64,000 nt of DNA from Pedobacter westerhofensis (GTDB taxonomy: Bacteria; Bacteroidota; Bacteroidia; Sphingobacteriales; Sphingobacteriaceae), in assembly GCF_900182595.1 (NCBI RefSeq), contig NZ_FXTN01000001.1:434001-498000 (forward strand), read 5' to 3'. Each line of letters begins with the position of its first letter. The stretch's first letter is position 1. The position numbers and the translations under genes are program-made. Below, piece by piece: positions 49,936 through 58,097 of this stretch. The notes below the pieces were generated by a model, which had not been told where the DNA came from, did no database searches, and saw nothing but the letters and a program-made list of their open reading frames with translations.

Positions 49936-50841
49936 ATGGGAGTATATGAGAGTCTAACAGATTTTTATCAATCGAGATCAATACCTACATTCCTTGAACT
50001 GGATTCCAAAATTAATCACTACGATGTTTCTAAGCTCGAAGAAAGCGGCTTTACGAATCCAAGACCTGCAAGATATTGTAGAAGGGACTTTTTTAAGATC
50101 GCCCTGATCCGCGGTCACAACCGTTGTCATTATGCAAATAAAAGCATAGAGATCTATGGGTCAGCGCTCTTATTTTTCAGCCCCTATATTCCTTACACCT
50201 GGGAACCCCTGTCAGACGAGAATGGCTACTTTTGCATATTTAAAGAGTCCTTTTTTAGTGAAGGCTTTAAAGCAGATATCAATAATTTCGCGATGTTCAA
50301 ACCGGGTGGAAATGCATACTACAATCTAAATGAGCAACAGGACACACAAGTAAGCATGGTATTCGAAAGGATGCTTCAGGAGAAAGAATCCAATTATCAT
50401 TTGAAACAGGATTTATCAAGAAGCTATGTAAGTGAACTCATTCATGCTGCATTAAAACTTGAGCCCAACTCAGACGTGTTTAATCACAAAAATGCCAGTG
50501 AACGACTCACTGCTGTGTTTTTTGAGCTTCTTCACCGTCAGTTTCAAACGGATGGAACCGTTAATGAGGCATTGCTGAAAACACCTAAAGAATATGCAGA
50601 TACGTTGTGTGTTCATGTAAATTACCTCAACCATACACTTAAGCAAACCACAGGAAAAACGACAACGGAACTTATTCAAAACAAGATTATCAGCGAAGCA
50701 CAGTCATTATTGAAATTAACTCATCTGAATATTTCAGAAATAGGCAATCTGTTAGGTTTCAGCGATCCGTCGCATTTTTTTATATTTTTCAAAAAAAGAA
50801 CTGGCTGTTCCCCATCATCATTTCGCATGTCGGGCAACTAA
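49936..50841 (+). CDS. AraC-family transcriptional regulator
   Basis: 301 residues from ATG 49936 (MGVYESLTDFYQSRSIPTF); readings from 49834 or 49891 add unconserved residues. The N-terminal cupin-like ligand domain (about 20-160, with IYGSALLFFSPYIPYTWEP) is followed by two HTH motifs of AraC type (ALLKTPKEYADTLCVHVNYL and LNISEIGNLLGFSDPSHFFIFF), ending KKRTGCSPSSFR. It is divergent from the SRPBCC pair and convergent with an SDR gene. Confidence 0.92.
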   Translation: MGVYESLTDFYQSRSIPTFLELDSKINHYDVSKLEESGFTNPRPARYCRRDFFKIALIRGHNRCHYANKSIEIYGSALLFFSPYIPYTWEPLSDENGYFCIFKESFFSEGFKADINNFAMFKPGGNAYYNLNEQQDTQVSMVFERMLQEKESNYHLKQDLSRSYVSELIHAALKLEPNSDVFNHKNASERLTAVFFELLHRQFQTDGTVNEALLKTPKEYADTLCVHVNYLNHTLKQTTGKTTTELIQNKIISEAQSLLKLTHLNISEIGNLLGFSDPSHFFIFFKKRTGCSPSSFRMSGN

Positions 50842-50844
50842 ACC

Positions 50845-50878
50845 ACAACAACCCGCAAAAGCCATTGCGGGTTGTTGT
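50845..50878. terminator. Hairpin between AraC and SDR genes, likely bidirectional terminator
   Basis: A 14-bp perfect stem (50845-50858 with 50865-50878, loop AAGCCA) lies between convergent stops. There is no T tract, but the stem is strong and well placed. Confidence 0.7.
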
Positions 50879-50887
50879 CATATCATA

Positions 50888-51652
50888 TTACTGGATTACC
50901 ATGCTGATCCCTCCATCTGCCATCACCACAGATCCGACCATGAAACTCGCCCGGTCTGAGGCCAGGAATGACACGATTTCTGCAATTTCAGACGGATCTG
51001 CAGCTCTTTTAATCGGAGCTGCTTTACCATGGTCCGCCAGAAATTCGCGTCCATCCGTTCGTTGCTCATTGATCAGATTTGTCACTACATCCCCGACACC
51101 TATTGCATTTACCCTGATGCCATGTTCAATTCCCTCTGCCGCAGCCACCCTGGTTAATTGTGCAAGGGCCCCTTTTGATGCCGCATAAGCGCTTATGGTG
51201 GGAAAGACAAAGAAACTGGCATAAGAAGCAATGTTCACAATTGCGCCGCTTTTATTCGGGATCATCGCCTTCATGGCCTCCCTGGTATGTAAAAATGCAC
51301 CCGTTACATTTGTGGCCATAATCAGGTCCCAGTCTTCGAGGGTTGTGTCCACTACTAGTTTATTTATAATCCTGCCGGCATTATTAACCAGAAGATCCAG
51401 TTTTCCAAAATATTCAACAGCCAGGTTTACAGCAAGTGATGCCGATTTTTCATCTGTTACATCGGCTACCAGCGTTATTATTCCAGGAAAGTCTTCTTCC
51501 AGTTGGGTCACATCCTCATTATAATCTTCAGCAAGTACTTTACATCCGCGCTGATACAAAAGTTTGGCTATCGCATGGCCAATTCCGCTGGCAGCTCCGG
51601 TAACAATAGCTACCTTTCCTGTCATCTCATTAGTTACAATGTTGTTTTCCAT
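50888..51652 (-). CDS. Short-chain dehydrogenase/reductase
   Basis: 254 residues from ATG 51652 (MENNIVTNEMTGKVAIVTGA). It has TGAASGIGHAIA (NAD-binding), NNAGRI, catalytic Ser in NIASYASFF and YAASKGA, and ends MVGSVVMADGG. It is a classical SDR with unknown substrate. Its promoter at 51674-51702 has both -33 and -7 elements at proper spacing, the best full Bacteroidota promoter I found here. It converges on the AraC gene. Confidence 0.92.
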   Translation of the reverse strand: MENNIVTNEMTGKVAIVTGAASGIGHAIAKLLYQRGCKVLAEDYNEDVTQLEEDFPGIITLVADVTDEKSASLAVNLAVEYFGKLDLLVNNAGRIINKLVVDTTLEDWDLIMATNVTGAFLHTREAMKAMIPNKSGAIVNIASYASFFVFPTISAYAASKGALAQLTRVAAAEGIEHGIRVNAIGVGDVVTNLINEQRTDGREFLADHGKAAPIKRAADPSEIAEIVSFLASDRASFMVGSVVMADGGISMVIQ

Positions 51653-51673
51653 ATTAATCTTATTTGTTAAGCA

Positions 51674-51702
51674 CAAAATTACTATTGCATGTTAACAACA
51701 AA
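51674..51702 (-). promoter_or_regulatory. Full Bacteroidota-type promoter for the SDR gene
   Basis: On the minus strand TTTG (51699-51702) is followed after 17 nt by TAATTTTG (51674-51681), matching the -33/-7 consensus, 22 nt before the ATG at 51652. Confidence 0.6.
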
Positions 51703-51839
51703 TATGACAGATCAATCTGATTTTTGTATAATTCAAACTTTTAAACGGAGGCCTTTCATATTTATTTTCAATACTTACTTTCAATGCAATAATATCACAG
51801 TTATTTCGTCATTAAATAAATGATTGTAATACATAAAAT

Positions 51840-52610
51840 ATGAATAACTACGCATTCCTGGAAGAACTAAAAAACTTCTCTGTATCAGATGGTGAAGTTC
51901 TGTCACAGATTGCATTGCCAGATAATTCCCTTCATATGGTGTTTCATGAAGGGAACGAATTTGTGATGACCAGAAAAGGTACGGAAACGCAACTCTCCGG
52001 AAACTATTTGTGTGGACATTCGACTATAAGAAAGCATTTCAGCTTCACCAGAAACTGTGATATAAGTGTACTAAAGTTTAAACCAGCGGCCAATTATTTA
52101 TTTCAGTCTAACTGTTCCGATGCCATAGATGAGCATGTCAGTCTAAGTGATTTTTTACCGGATAGACTATCATTTTCCCTGGAATCTGATCTGCTCAGCA
52201 GAGAGGAGAAAATTAAGGCCCTGCTTAACTTTCTAAATCAGCAGCAGCATTCTCAAAAATATAGCCCTGGGATGTTCCATGCAATCAACCGCATTGAACA
52301 GTGTAATGGCAACCTGCGTGTAAATAACCTTGCTGATGAAATGGGTTACAGCAGAAGAAACCTGGAGAGAAGGTTCAAAGAATTTACCGGAATTACAATC
52401 AAAAAATTCATCAACAATACGCGTTTTCAGTATGCATTTAACCTTCTCCGGCAGGGTATACAGTCACCTGATATCGTTTATTCCTGCGGCTATTTCGATC
52501 AAACCCATTTCATAGATGAGTTCAGGGAAACTACCGGAGTGACGCCAGGTCAGTTCGCAAAAAAGGGATTAGCCGAAAATTATTTTATAAGCATACCAAA
52601 TCCGCTGTAA
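51840..52610 (+). CDS. AraC-family transcriptional regulator
   Basis: 256 residues. An N-terminal DUF6597-like sensing part (HMVFHEGNEFVMTRKGTETQLSG at about 32-54) is followed by two AraC HTH motifs (LRVNNLADEMGYSRRNLERRF and PDIVYSCGYFDQTHFIDEFR) and the final TTGVTPGQF. It is divergent from the SDR gene at 50888-51652 and is followed after 88 nt by a flavoprotein oxidase gene it may control. Confidence 0.93.
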   Translation: MNNYAFLEELKNFSVSDGEVLSQIALPDNSLHMVFHEGNEFVMTRKGTETQLSGNYLCGHSTIRKHFSFTRNCDISVLKFKPAANYLFQSNCSDAIDEHVSLSDFLPDRLSFSLESDLLSREEKIKALLNFLNQQQHSQKYSPGMFHAINRIEQCNGNLRVNNLADEMGYSRRNLERRFKEFTGITIKKFINNTRFQYAFNLLRQGIQSPDIVYSCGYFDQTHFIDEFRETTGVTPGQFAKKGLAENYFISIPNPL

Positions 52611-52698
52611 ACCCATCAGATTAATTCTGCTTGTCACAATTTTCCTATTTTCCGGCAAATTTTCTCATGTTTTTTGTAAAAAACAATTACTTAAAACC

Positions 52699-54063
52699 AT
52701 GAATGAAAATCAAATGGAAAAATCTGTTAATGAGCTTAAGCAGAGTCTTCAGGGTAAAGTTTTACAGCGAGCCGATGAGGGTTATGATGAAGCTAAAGCA
52801 ATCTGGAATGGAGCGGTCACTGTTTTGCCTGCGCTCATTATCATTCCGGAAACTGCAAAAGATGTACAGGCAGCGGTATTATATGCCGGAAAAAATAATC
52901 TGCCATTGTCAGTTTTAGGAGGCGGACATGACTGGGCAGGTCGTGCACTCAATCAGGATGGCGTATTGATTAGTCTCCGCAAATTAAAAACAATACAAAT
53001 AGATGCAGATGCAAAAATTGCGCAGGTAGGCGGAGGAGTAATTTCCCGGGAACTTATCGCCGCCGCAGATCCTTATGATCTGGTTGCCGTAACCGGAACC
53101 ATGGATGTTGTAGGTTTCGCCGGGCTCACGCTGGGCGGAGGATATGGACCCCTAAGTCCTTCCTATGGCCTGGCCCTGGATAACCTTCTTGGTGTTGAAA
53201 TAGTTTTACATGATGGGTCACTGGTAAATGCTAACGCAAATGAAAATGCGGATTTGTTCTGGGCGCTCAGGGGTGGCGGTGGAAATTTCGGAGTGGTGAC
53301 CTCAATGCAGGTGAAACTTCATCCGGCTAAGTCTATAGTTGCAGGAATGATGTTTTTTCCTTTTGACCAGGCTAATAAGGTGTTGCGAAGCTATAATAAA
53401 TTTATACAGTCTGCTCCAGATGAACTGTCTATACAGGCAGGGATCGTTTCTGGTCCCGACCAGATCCCATTGCTATACCTTTTACCAACCTGGTATGGAG
53501 AGACCAATGAGGGTAAAAAGCAAATAGCAGCCATAGAAAAATTCGGTACACCAGTGATGACACAAATTGCACCTATGCGATACAAGGAAGTGATTGCCCT
53601 ATTTGATGAGCACGTAGGCACTGGCTTTCCCTGTGAGATTCAAACGCGCTGGCTGTCAGACTTAAACGATCATGCTCTCGAAAAGATTATAACTGCGGGT
53701 GCTGAAAAAACTTCATCTATGTCAGCAATTATCATCAGTCATTTTCGGGGGGCCGCAGCGCGGGTAAACTTAACAGATACAGCCTTCGGATTGCGTAAGC
53801 CTCACTTTATGCTCGAGTTTGTTGCTGTGTGGGAGAAACAGGACAGCACAAATGGGCAAATTCATCAGCAATGGGTCCGTGACCTTTCTGCTTCGCTCAT
53901 CACTGATGCCCTTGCCGGCGGCTACCCTAACATTCTGGGGCCGGATGAACATCAGCAAATCTCAAAAGCTTATGGAGAAAACCTGGAGCGGCTGCAGCAG
54001 ATCAAAAGCAAATATGATCCTTCAAATATGTTTAAAGCAATCTCTATTCCTTTTTCAAAATAA
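52699..54063 (+). CDS. FAD-binding oxidoreductase, berberine-bridge type
   Basis: 454 residues, PCMH/VAO flavoprotein with a C-terminal BBE segment. H77 in VLGGGHDWAG is at the position that binds FAD through 8-alpha-histidyl. The second, cysteinyl, FAD link of double-covalent enzymes is absent: the region GLTLGGGYGPLS has no Cys. The BBE motif is seen as DPSNMFKA near the end. It would oxidise an alcohol or sugar with O2; the substrate is unknown. No signal peptide. It lies between two regulator genes and ends convergent to Crp/Fnr. Confidence 0.9.
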   Translation: MNENQMEKSVNELKQSLQGKVLQRADEGYDEAKAIWNGAVTVLPALIIIPETAKDVQAAVLYAGKNNLPLSVLGGGHDWAGRALNQDGVLISLRKLKTIQIDADAKIAQVGGGVISRELIAAADPYDLVAVTGTMDVVGFAGLTLGGGYGPLSPSYGLALDNLLGVEIVLHDGSLVNANANENADLFWALRGGGGNFGVVTSMQVKLHPAKSIVAGMMFFPFDQANKVLRSYNKFIQSAPDELSIQAGIVSGPDQIPLLYLLPTWYGETNEGKKQIAAIEKFGTPVMTQIAPMRYKEVIALFDEHVGTGFPCEIQTRWLSDLNDHALEKIITAGAEKTSSMSAIIISHFRGAAARVNLTDTAFGLRKPHFMLEFVAVWEKQDSTNGQIHQQWVRDLSASLITDALAGGYPNILGPDEHQQISKAYGENLERLQQIKSKYDPSNMFKAISIPFSK

Positions 54064-54099
54064 CATCATCCGTTTTGTAATGGATAACAACACGCAGTG

Positions 54100-54690
54100 T
54101 TATTTTTGAAGGAGATTGCGTTTAACACGGCTCAGGGTATCTTTGGTTATACCCAGGTAAGAAGCGATGATATGCTGCGGAAACCTTTCCAGCAGCCTGG
54201 GATGACATTCGGCAAAATCAGTATATTTTTTTTCTGCTGTAGCACTTATAGATGAGGTTAACCTCCGCTGGTTGGCAATGTGATTGCGCTCATCAAGCTG
54301 GCGCATCATTTCACTTACCAGCGGTACTTTCCTCAGCAGTTCAAGCATATTGGCCCTGCTAACCAAAAGCATCTCGGTATCTTCCCATGCATCGATGGTA
54401 TACAGGCTCGGCGTACCACTTACCCAGCTTTCCCGGTCGCCCATCCACCATCCTTCTACTCCAAGCCGTACGATGTGTTCCGTTCCCTTGTCATCTTCTG
54501 AATATTGACGCATGGCTCCTTTAACGATAAATGCAAAATTTTTGCACTGTTCACCTGCCAGCAACAGGCATTGTCTTTTTTTAAGTTTAAACGGGATGAA
54601 AGCCTGCTGGAACAGCATCTTTTCCTCATCTGAAAGAGGGGGACAATCAAATCTATTCAGGTACCCGAAAAAAGTCTCATACATATTCAT
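54100..54690 (-). CDS. Crp/Fnr-family transcriptional regulator
   Basis: 196 residues. The cNMP-binding-type beta roll (about 25-120, LLLAGEQCKNFAFIVKGAMRQY) and a C-terminal HTH-like segment (FPQHIIASYLGITKDTLSRVKR) match the Bacteroidota Crp-like family; no FNR cysteines. It is divergent from the isochorismatase-like gene, sharing a 367-nt region with three palindromes, so it is the likeliest regulator of that side. Confidence 0.9.
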   Translation of the reverse strand: MNMYETFFGYLNRFDCPPLSDEEKMLFQQAFIPFKLKKRQCLLLAGEQCKNFAFIVKGAMRQYSEDDKGTEHIVRLGVEGWWMGDRESWVSGTPSLYTIDAWEDTEMLLVSRANMLELLRKVPLVSEMMRQLDERNHIANQRRLTSSISATAEKKYTDFAECHPRLLERFPQHIIASYLGITKDTLSRVKRNLLQK

Positions 54691-54896
54691 CCCGCGTATC
54701 TTGTAAATATTTAGTATTATTTAATATTATCGCAACTATCAGTAATATTTTAAACAAAGGTATAATTAAATACGGATTTTTTCCAGCACATCGCGGTCAG
54801 GAAAATTTATCTTACTGATTTTCAAAATCTTAAGGTCAGCCAAAATGCACAGCCTGAAGCTTTAAATAGATTGTGTAGTAGTACCTCTGTCAGAAG

Positions 54897-54921
54897 GTAG
54901 ACAATTGTCTACTTTTTTTTT
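54897..54921 (+). terminator. Orphan terminator-like palindrome upstream of the hydrolase gene
   Basis: GTAGACAATTGTCTAC is a perfect 16-base palindrome followed by nine T. No plus-strand gene ends nearby, so it may end a short leader RNA or an unseen small RNA. Confidence 0.6.
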
Positions 54922-54998
54922 AGACCTAAGTCATCTTTCTGTTCCTGCCCTGTTCCTCACCTTTGCTTTTGTAAACAACAATTGTTGCTCCGCTAAAT

Positions 54999-55014
54999 AC
55001 TGGCTGCAGCCAGT
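54999..55014. promoter_or_regulatory. 16-bp perfect palindrome, candidate operator
   Basis: ACTGGCTGCAGCCAGT is a perfect palindrome 44 nt before the hydrolase ATG at 55058, just upstream of a near-consensus -7 element. It may bind the divergent Crp/Fnr-type protein. Confidence 0.55.
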
Positions 55015-55057
55015 TTCATTTTAAATTTAATAATTAATTTATAAAACGATAAACATT

Positions 55058-55711
55058 ATGTCAAAAAATCTAAAAAGAGGCCTTGAAGCCTTGCTGACCC
55101 CAGAAAACAGTATTTTAGTATTAATCGATCACCAACCCTTCCAATTCACCAACCTCAACAGCCATGAGCCTACGATGGTGATCAATGCGGTAACAGGCCT
55201 TTCCAAGGCAGCTAAAATTTTTAACGTGCCCACTATCCTCACCACGGTTATAGAAGAACGCGGAGGTCTGATCATCAAACAGATCCAGGATGTTTTCCCA
55301 GAACAGAAACCCATCAACCGTACCTTTATCAATACCTGGCAGGATCCTGCAGTTACAGACATTGTAGCCGCCAGTGGCCGCAAGCAACTGATCATTGCCG
55401 GCCTGTGGACAGAGGTTTGCGTGGCTATGCCAGCAATCCAGGCAGCAGCCGAAGGTTATGATGTATTCGTGGTAACAGACGCTTCTGGTTCAGTGTCAAA
55501 AGAAGCCCACGATATGGCCATACGCCGTATGGTAGCGCATGGTATAACGCCGATCAACTGGCTGGCTGTTACTTCGGAATGGCAGCGTGACTGGGCGCGT
55601 GTAGAGACCGCAGGACTGGCATCTGGCCTGATGATGGAGCATGCCGGTGCAAGCGGAATAGCTTATGCCTGGGAAGTGCAGCTGTTAAACACCCCTGTAG
55701 AAGCCCAATAA
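55058..55711 (+). CDS. Isochorismatase-family hydrolase, YcaC-like
   Basis: 217 residues, cysteine hydrolase fold. The triad positions show D24 in VLIDHQPFQF and the nucleophile C121 in LWTEVCVAMPAIQAA. The cis-peptide and late VVTDASGSVS are clear. The middle catalytic Lys is not obvious; R88 in NRTFINTW lies in that area, as in some YcaC relatives. The substrate is unknown. An intrinsic terminator 11 nt after the stop separates it partly from the following signalling operon. Confidence 0.9.
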   Translation: MSKNLKRGLEALLTPENSILVLIDHQPFQFTNLNSHEPTMVINAVTGLSKAAKIFNVPTILTTVIEERGGLIIKQIQDVFPEQKPINRTFINTWQDPAVTDIVAASGRKQLIIAGLWTEVCVAMPAIQAAAEGYDVFVVTDASGSVSKEAHDMAIRRMVAHGITPINWLAVTSEWQRDWARVETAGLASGLMMEHAGASGIAYAWEVQLLNTPVEAQ

Positions 55712-55721
55712 TCAAAAGAAC

Positions 55722-55757
55722 TGCAACATCCTGAACAACTTGGGATGTTGCATTTTT
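55722..55757 (+). terminator. Intrinsic terminator after the hydrolase gene
   Basis: A 10-bp stem TGCAACATCC / GGATGTTGCA (55722-55731 with 55743-55752, loop of 11) is followed by TTTTT. It would make the hydrolase largely monocistronic, with some read-through to the next genes. Confidence 0.85.
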
Positions 55758-55783
55758 CAACTGATCATCCATACAACTAAAAT

Positions 55784-56143
55784 ATGACCAACCAAGAAGC
55801 CCTCATGATGGAAGATAATCTTAACCAGGTTTGGAATGAAAGAGATCCGGACCTTAGGTTGAAAGCCATCCATAGGATTTACAGCGCAACGGCTACCCTC
55901 AACCATGTTGGAGACCAGGTAAGCGGTTTTGATGCGATCAATGCCAGCGTATCGGCCACACAAAAGGCCCTGCCTCCAAATTTTGTATTTAGCAGGCTCA
56001 AACCAGTAATCATCAATAACAGTATTGGCAGGCTGATTTGGGGAGCAGGACCCATCGGTGAGTCTCCTGTTGCAACAGGAATGGACATTGCACATTTTGA
56101 GAACGGCAAGATCAGGTCACTGTATGTCTTTCTCGAAAAATAA
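55784..56143 (+). CDS. NTF2/SnoaL-like fold protein
   Basis: 119 residues. The alpha+beta barrel of the NTF2-like superfamily is seen in MMEDNLNQVWNERDPDLRLK (helices), AIHRIYSATATLNHVG and the strands GRLIWGAGPIG and GMDIAHFENGKIRSLYVFLE. Members bind or transform small hydrophobic compounds. No catalytic residues can be named. It is the first gene of the run 55784-61264, 26 nt after the hydrolase terminator. Confidence 0.8.
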   Translation: MTNQEALMMEDNLNQVWNERDPDLRLKAIHRIYSATATLNHVGDQVSGFDAINASVSATQKALPPNFVFSRLKPVIINNSIGRLIWGAGPIGESPVATGMDIAHFENGKIRSLYVFLEK

Positions 56144-56173
56144 AATAAAACCAAATATATAACCATCAGTAAA

Positions 56174-56563
56174 ATGACAAATAAAGAAATTGTATCAAAG
56201 GCGATGAAGGAGTTTTTTGCAGACCGCGATATCACCGCCATAGAACGCTACTGGCATGAAGATTATGTGCAGCACAATCCCTCAATGATCAGCGGCCATC
56301 AGGGTTTGAGGGATATCCTTCAGTACATCGAACCAGGCTTTAAGTGGGAACCCGGTATTTTCATAGAGTCAAATGACCTCGTTCTGGCGCATAGCCATGT
56401 ACATGGCTGGGGGCCATCGCCACTGATCGTGGTTGATATTTTCAGGTTCGAGAAGGGCAGGATAGCAGAACACTGGGATGTAGTACAGTCAGAAGTGCCT
56501 GCCGAAAAAACAGCAAGCGGGAATGCGATGACCTCATTTAACATAATAAATTCCGGAAGATGA
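56174..56563 (+). CDS. SnoaL-like (ester cyclase-type) protein
   Basis: 129 residues of the NTF2-like superfamily: FFADRDITAIERYWHEDYVQHNP at the N-terminus is the SnoaL family phrase, and the C-terminal strand pair reads VVDIFRFEKGRIAEHWDVVQ. The His residues (YWHEDYVQHNP, HSHVHGW) line the pocket in relatives. The ligand is unknown. It overlaps the start of the MoaF-like gene by 4 nt. Confidence 0.88.
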   Translation: MTNKEIVSKAMKEFFADRDITAIERYWHEDYVQHNPSMISGHQGLRDILQYIEPGFKWEPGIFIESNDLVLAHSHVHGWGPSPLIVVDIFRFEKGRIAEHWDVVQSEVPAEKTASGNAMTSFNIINSGR

Positions 56564-56889
56564 AAAATAATTTAACAGGCAACAGGTTCCTGGCTGATCT
56601 GGGGGATTTTAAGTCAGAACTCTTTTTTGAGTCTGATGATACACTGATCTTCAGGATCGCCGATGGCGGCGGACCGGCAGACCCGGGGCATACCGAGAAA
56701 GTACAAATTGCAATCGCTGAGATAAGGCCCCAGGTCTATATGATTGCCTGGAAGGAAGCTACAGGCGCAACTGTAACACATGTTGAAGACCATGAAAATG
56801 GGATTCTCTACAGTAACGCGACATTGCCAGACGGTAACTTTTACACGATGAAGGGAACAATCAGCCCTTTAAAAGATCATATCAAATGA
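56560..56889 (+). CDS. MoaF-related domain protein
   Basis: 109 residues. The C-terminal part (VYMIAWKEATGATVTHVEDHENGILYSN) is the characteristic MoaF/lipocalin-like strand pair with Trp and His-x-x-Asp-like residues. The family is named after a Klebsiella monoamine regulon gene of unknown biochemical role; it probably binds a small ligand. The ATG overlaps the SnoaL-like stop (ATGA), indicating coupled translation. Twenty nt separate it from the ligand-binding protein gene. Confidence 0.75.
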   Translation: MKNNLTGNRFLADLGDFKSELFFESDDTLIFRIADGGGPADPGHTEKVQIAIAEIRPQVYMIAWKEATGATVTHVEDHENGILYSNATLPDGNFYTMKGTISPLKDHIK

Positions 56890-56909
56890 GCTAAATAAAA
56901 CAAGCCACC

Positions 56910-58097
56910 ATGAACGTACAATCAAACGAAACTATCCGCATTGGATATAGCTTATCCCTTACCGGGCCGGTGGCAGAAAATACAAAGTCTGCCAGGCTTG
57001 CTCACCGGCTTTGGGAAGAGGATATTAATCTCAAAGGGGGCCTTTTAGGCAAACCTGTAGCGTTGATCTGCATTGATGACCAGGGCGATGCCTCAAAGGT
57101 GCCTGAAATATACAAACGGCTTTTGGACCTGGAAAAAGTAGACCTGCTGTTAGGAGGCTATGGTACCAACACGCTAAAAGCATCCTTGCCTATCGTTATG
57201 GAACGCAAACGCATTTTGATCGGCCTGATGGGACTGGGCGTTAATGGTGATCTGCAATATCCTGATTACTTCGCAATGATACCCACAGGTCCAAATCCAA
57301 ATACTGCATTAACCGAAGTTTTCTTTGAATTAGCCGCAGCACAAGAACCAAAACCATTAACAGTGGCATTGCTCACTGCCGATGCAGAGTTCTCGCGCAA
57401 CCCGGTTCTGGGCGCAAGGGAAAATGCAGAAAAGTATAACATGACGATCATCCATGAGCAAACTTACCCGCTGTCAACTACAGATTTTAAACCCATCATA
57501 GCACAACTCAAGGAGATCAATGCCGATATTCTTTTTCTTTGTTCCTACCTGAATGATTCCAAAGATCTGATCCGTGCCATACACAACAGCAACTACCGGC
57601 CTAAAATGGTTGGCGGTGCCATGATCGGGCCGCAGAGCGCTGCTGTAAAAACCGAACTTGGCCCGCTCTTAAACGGATTTGTTAATTATGAATACTGGAT
57701 GCCTGTCCCAAATATGGACTTCCCGGGCGTGGCAGATGTACTCCAGAGATATCAGGCGAGAGCTTCCGCTGCTAAAGTAGATGAACTGGGCTTTTATGTA
57801 GTTCCCCTGGCTTATGCACAATTGCAGGTTTTGGCACAGGCCATACGGGCTACCGGCAGCCTTGACGATGCTTTGCTTTCTGAATACTGTCGCGAAAATT
57901 CATTTGAGACCGTCATGGGAACAATAAAGTTTGGTAAGGGCGGTGAATGGGCAGCGCCCCGCGTGCTTCAGGTACAATTTCAGCATGTAGAAAATGGCGG
58001 GCTTGCTACTTTCCGTGACAACAGGATGCAGGTGGTTGTATCGCCGGAACCCTACGCATCCGGCAATCTGATCTATCCTTATGACCCTTCAAAATAG
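56910..58097 (+). CDS. LivJ-type ligand-binding protein without signal peptide
   Basis: 395 residues, type I periplasmic-binding-protein fold (Peripla_BP_6): IRIGYSLSLTGPVAENTKSA at the start, DDQGDASKVPEIYKRLL, DLLLGGYGTNTLKASLP, a hinge strand TVALLTADAEFSRNPVLGA and LGFYVVPLAYAQLQVLAQA. The fold begins at residue 8 directly after a hydrophilic start, with no signal peptide or lipobox, so it should stay in the cytoplasm. No ABC permease or ATPase gene is nearby. The kinase gene after it may start inside it, by 17 nt. A cytoplasmic ligand sensor for that kinase is the best inference. Confidence 0.85.
   Translation: MNVQSNETIRIGYSLSLTGPVAENTKSARLAHRLWEEDINLKGGLLGKPVALICIDDQGDASKVPEIYKRLLDLEKVDLLLGGYGTNTLKASLPIVMERKRILIGLMGLGVNGDLQYPDYFAMIPTGPNPNTALTEVFFELAAAQEPKPLTVALLTADAEFSRNPVLGARENAEKYNMTIIHEQTYPLSTTDFKPIIAQLKEINADILFLCSYLNDSKDLIRAIHNSNYRPKMVGGAMIGPQSAAVKTELGPLLNGFVNYEYWMPVPNMDFPGVADVLQRYQARASAAKVDELGFYVVPLAYAQLQVLAQAIRATGSLDDALLSEYCRENSFETVMGTIKFGKGGEWAAPRVLQVQFQHVENGGLATFRDNRMQVVVSPEPYASGNLIYPYDPSK

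Larger units (their letters stand above)
54691..55057 (+). other. 367-nt divergent regulatory region with three palindromes
   Basis: No gene. It holds GTAGACAATTGTCTAC (54897-54912) followed by a T run (an orphan plus-strand terminator), CAACAATTGTTG (54976-54987) and ACTGGCTGCAGCCAGT (54999-55014). A TAAATTTA near-match to the -7 element is at 55022-55029. Confidence 0.75.
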
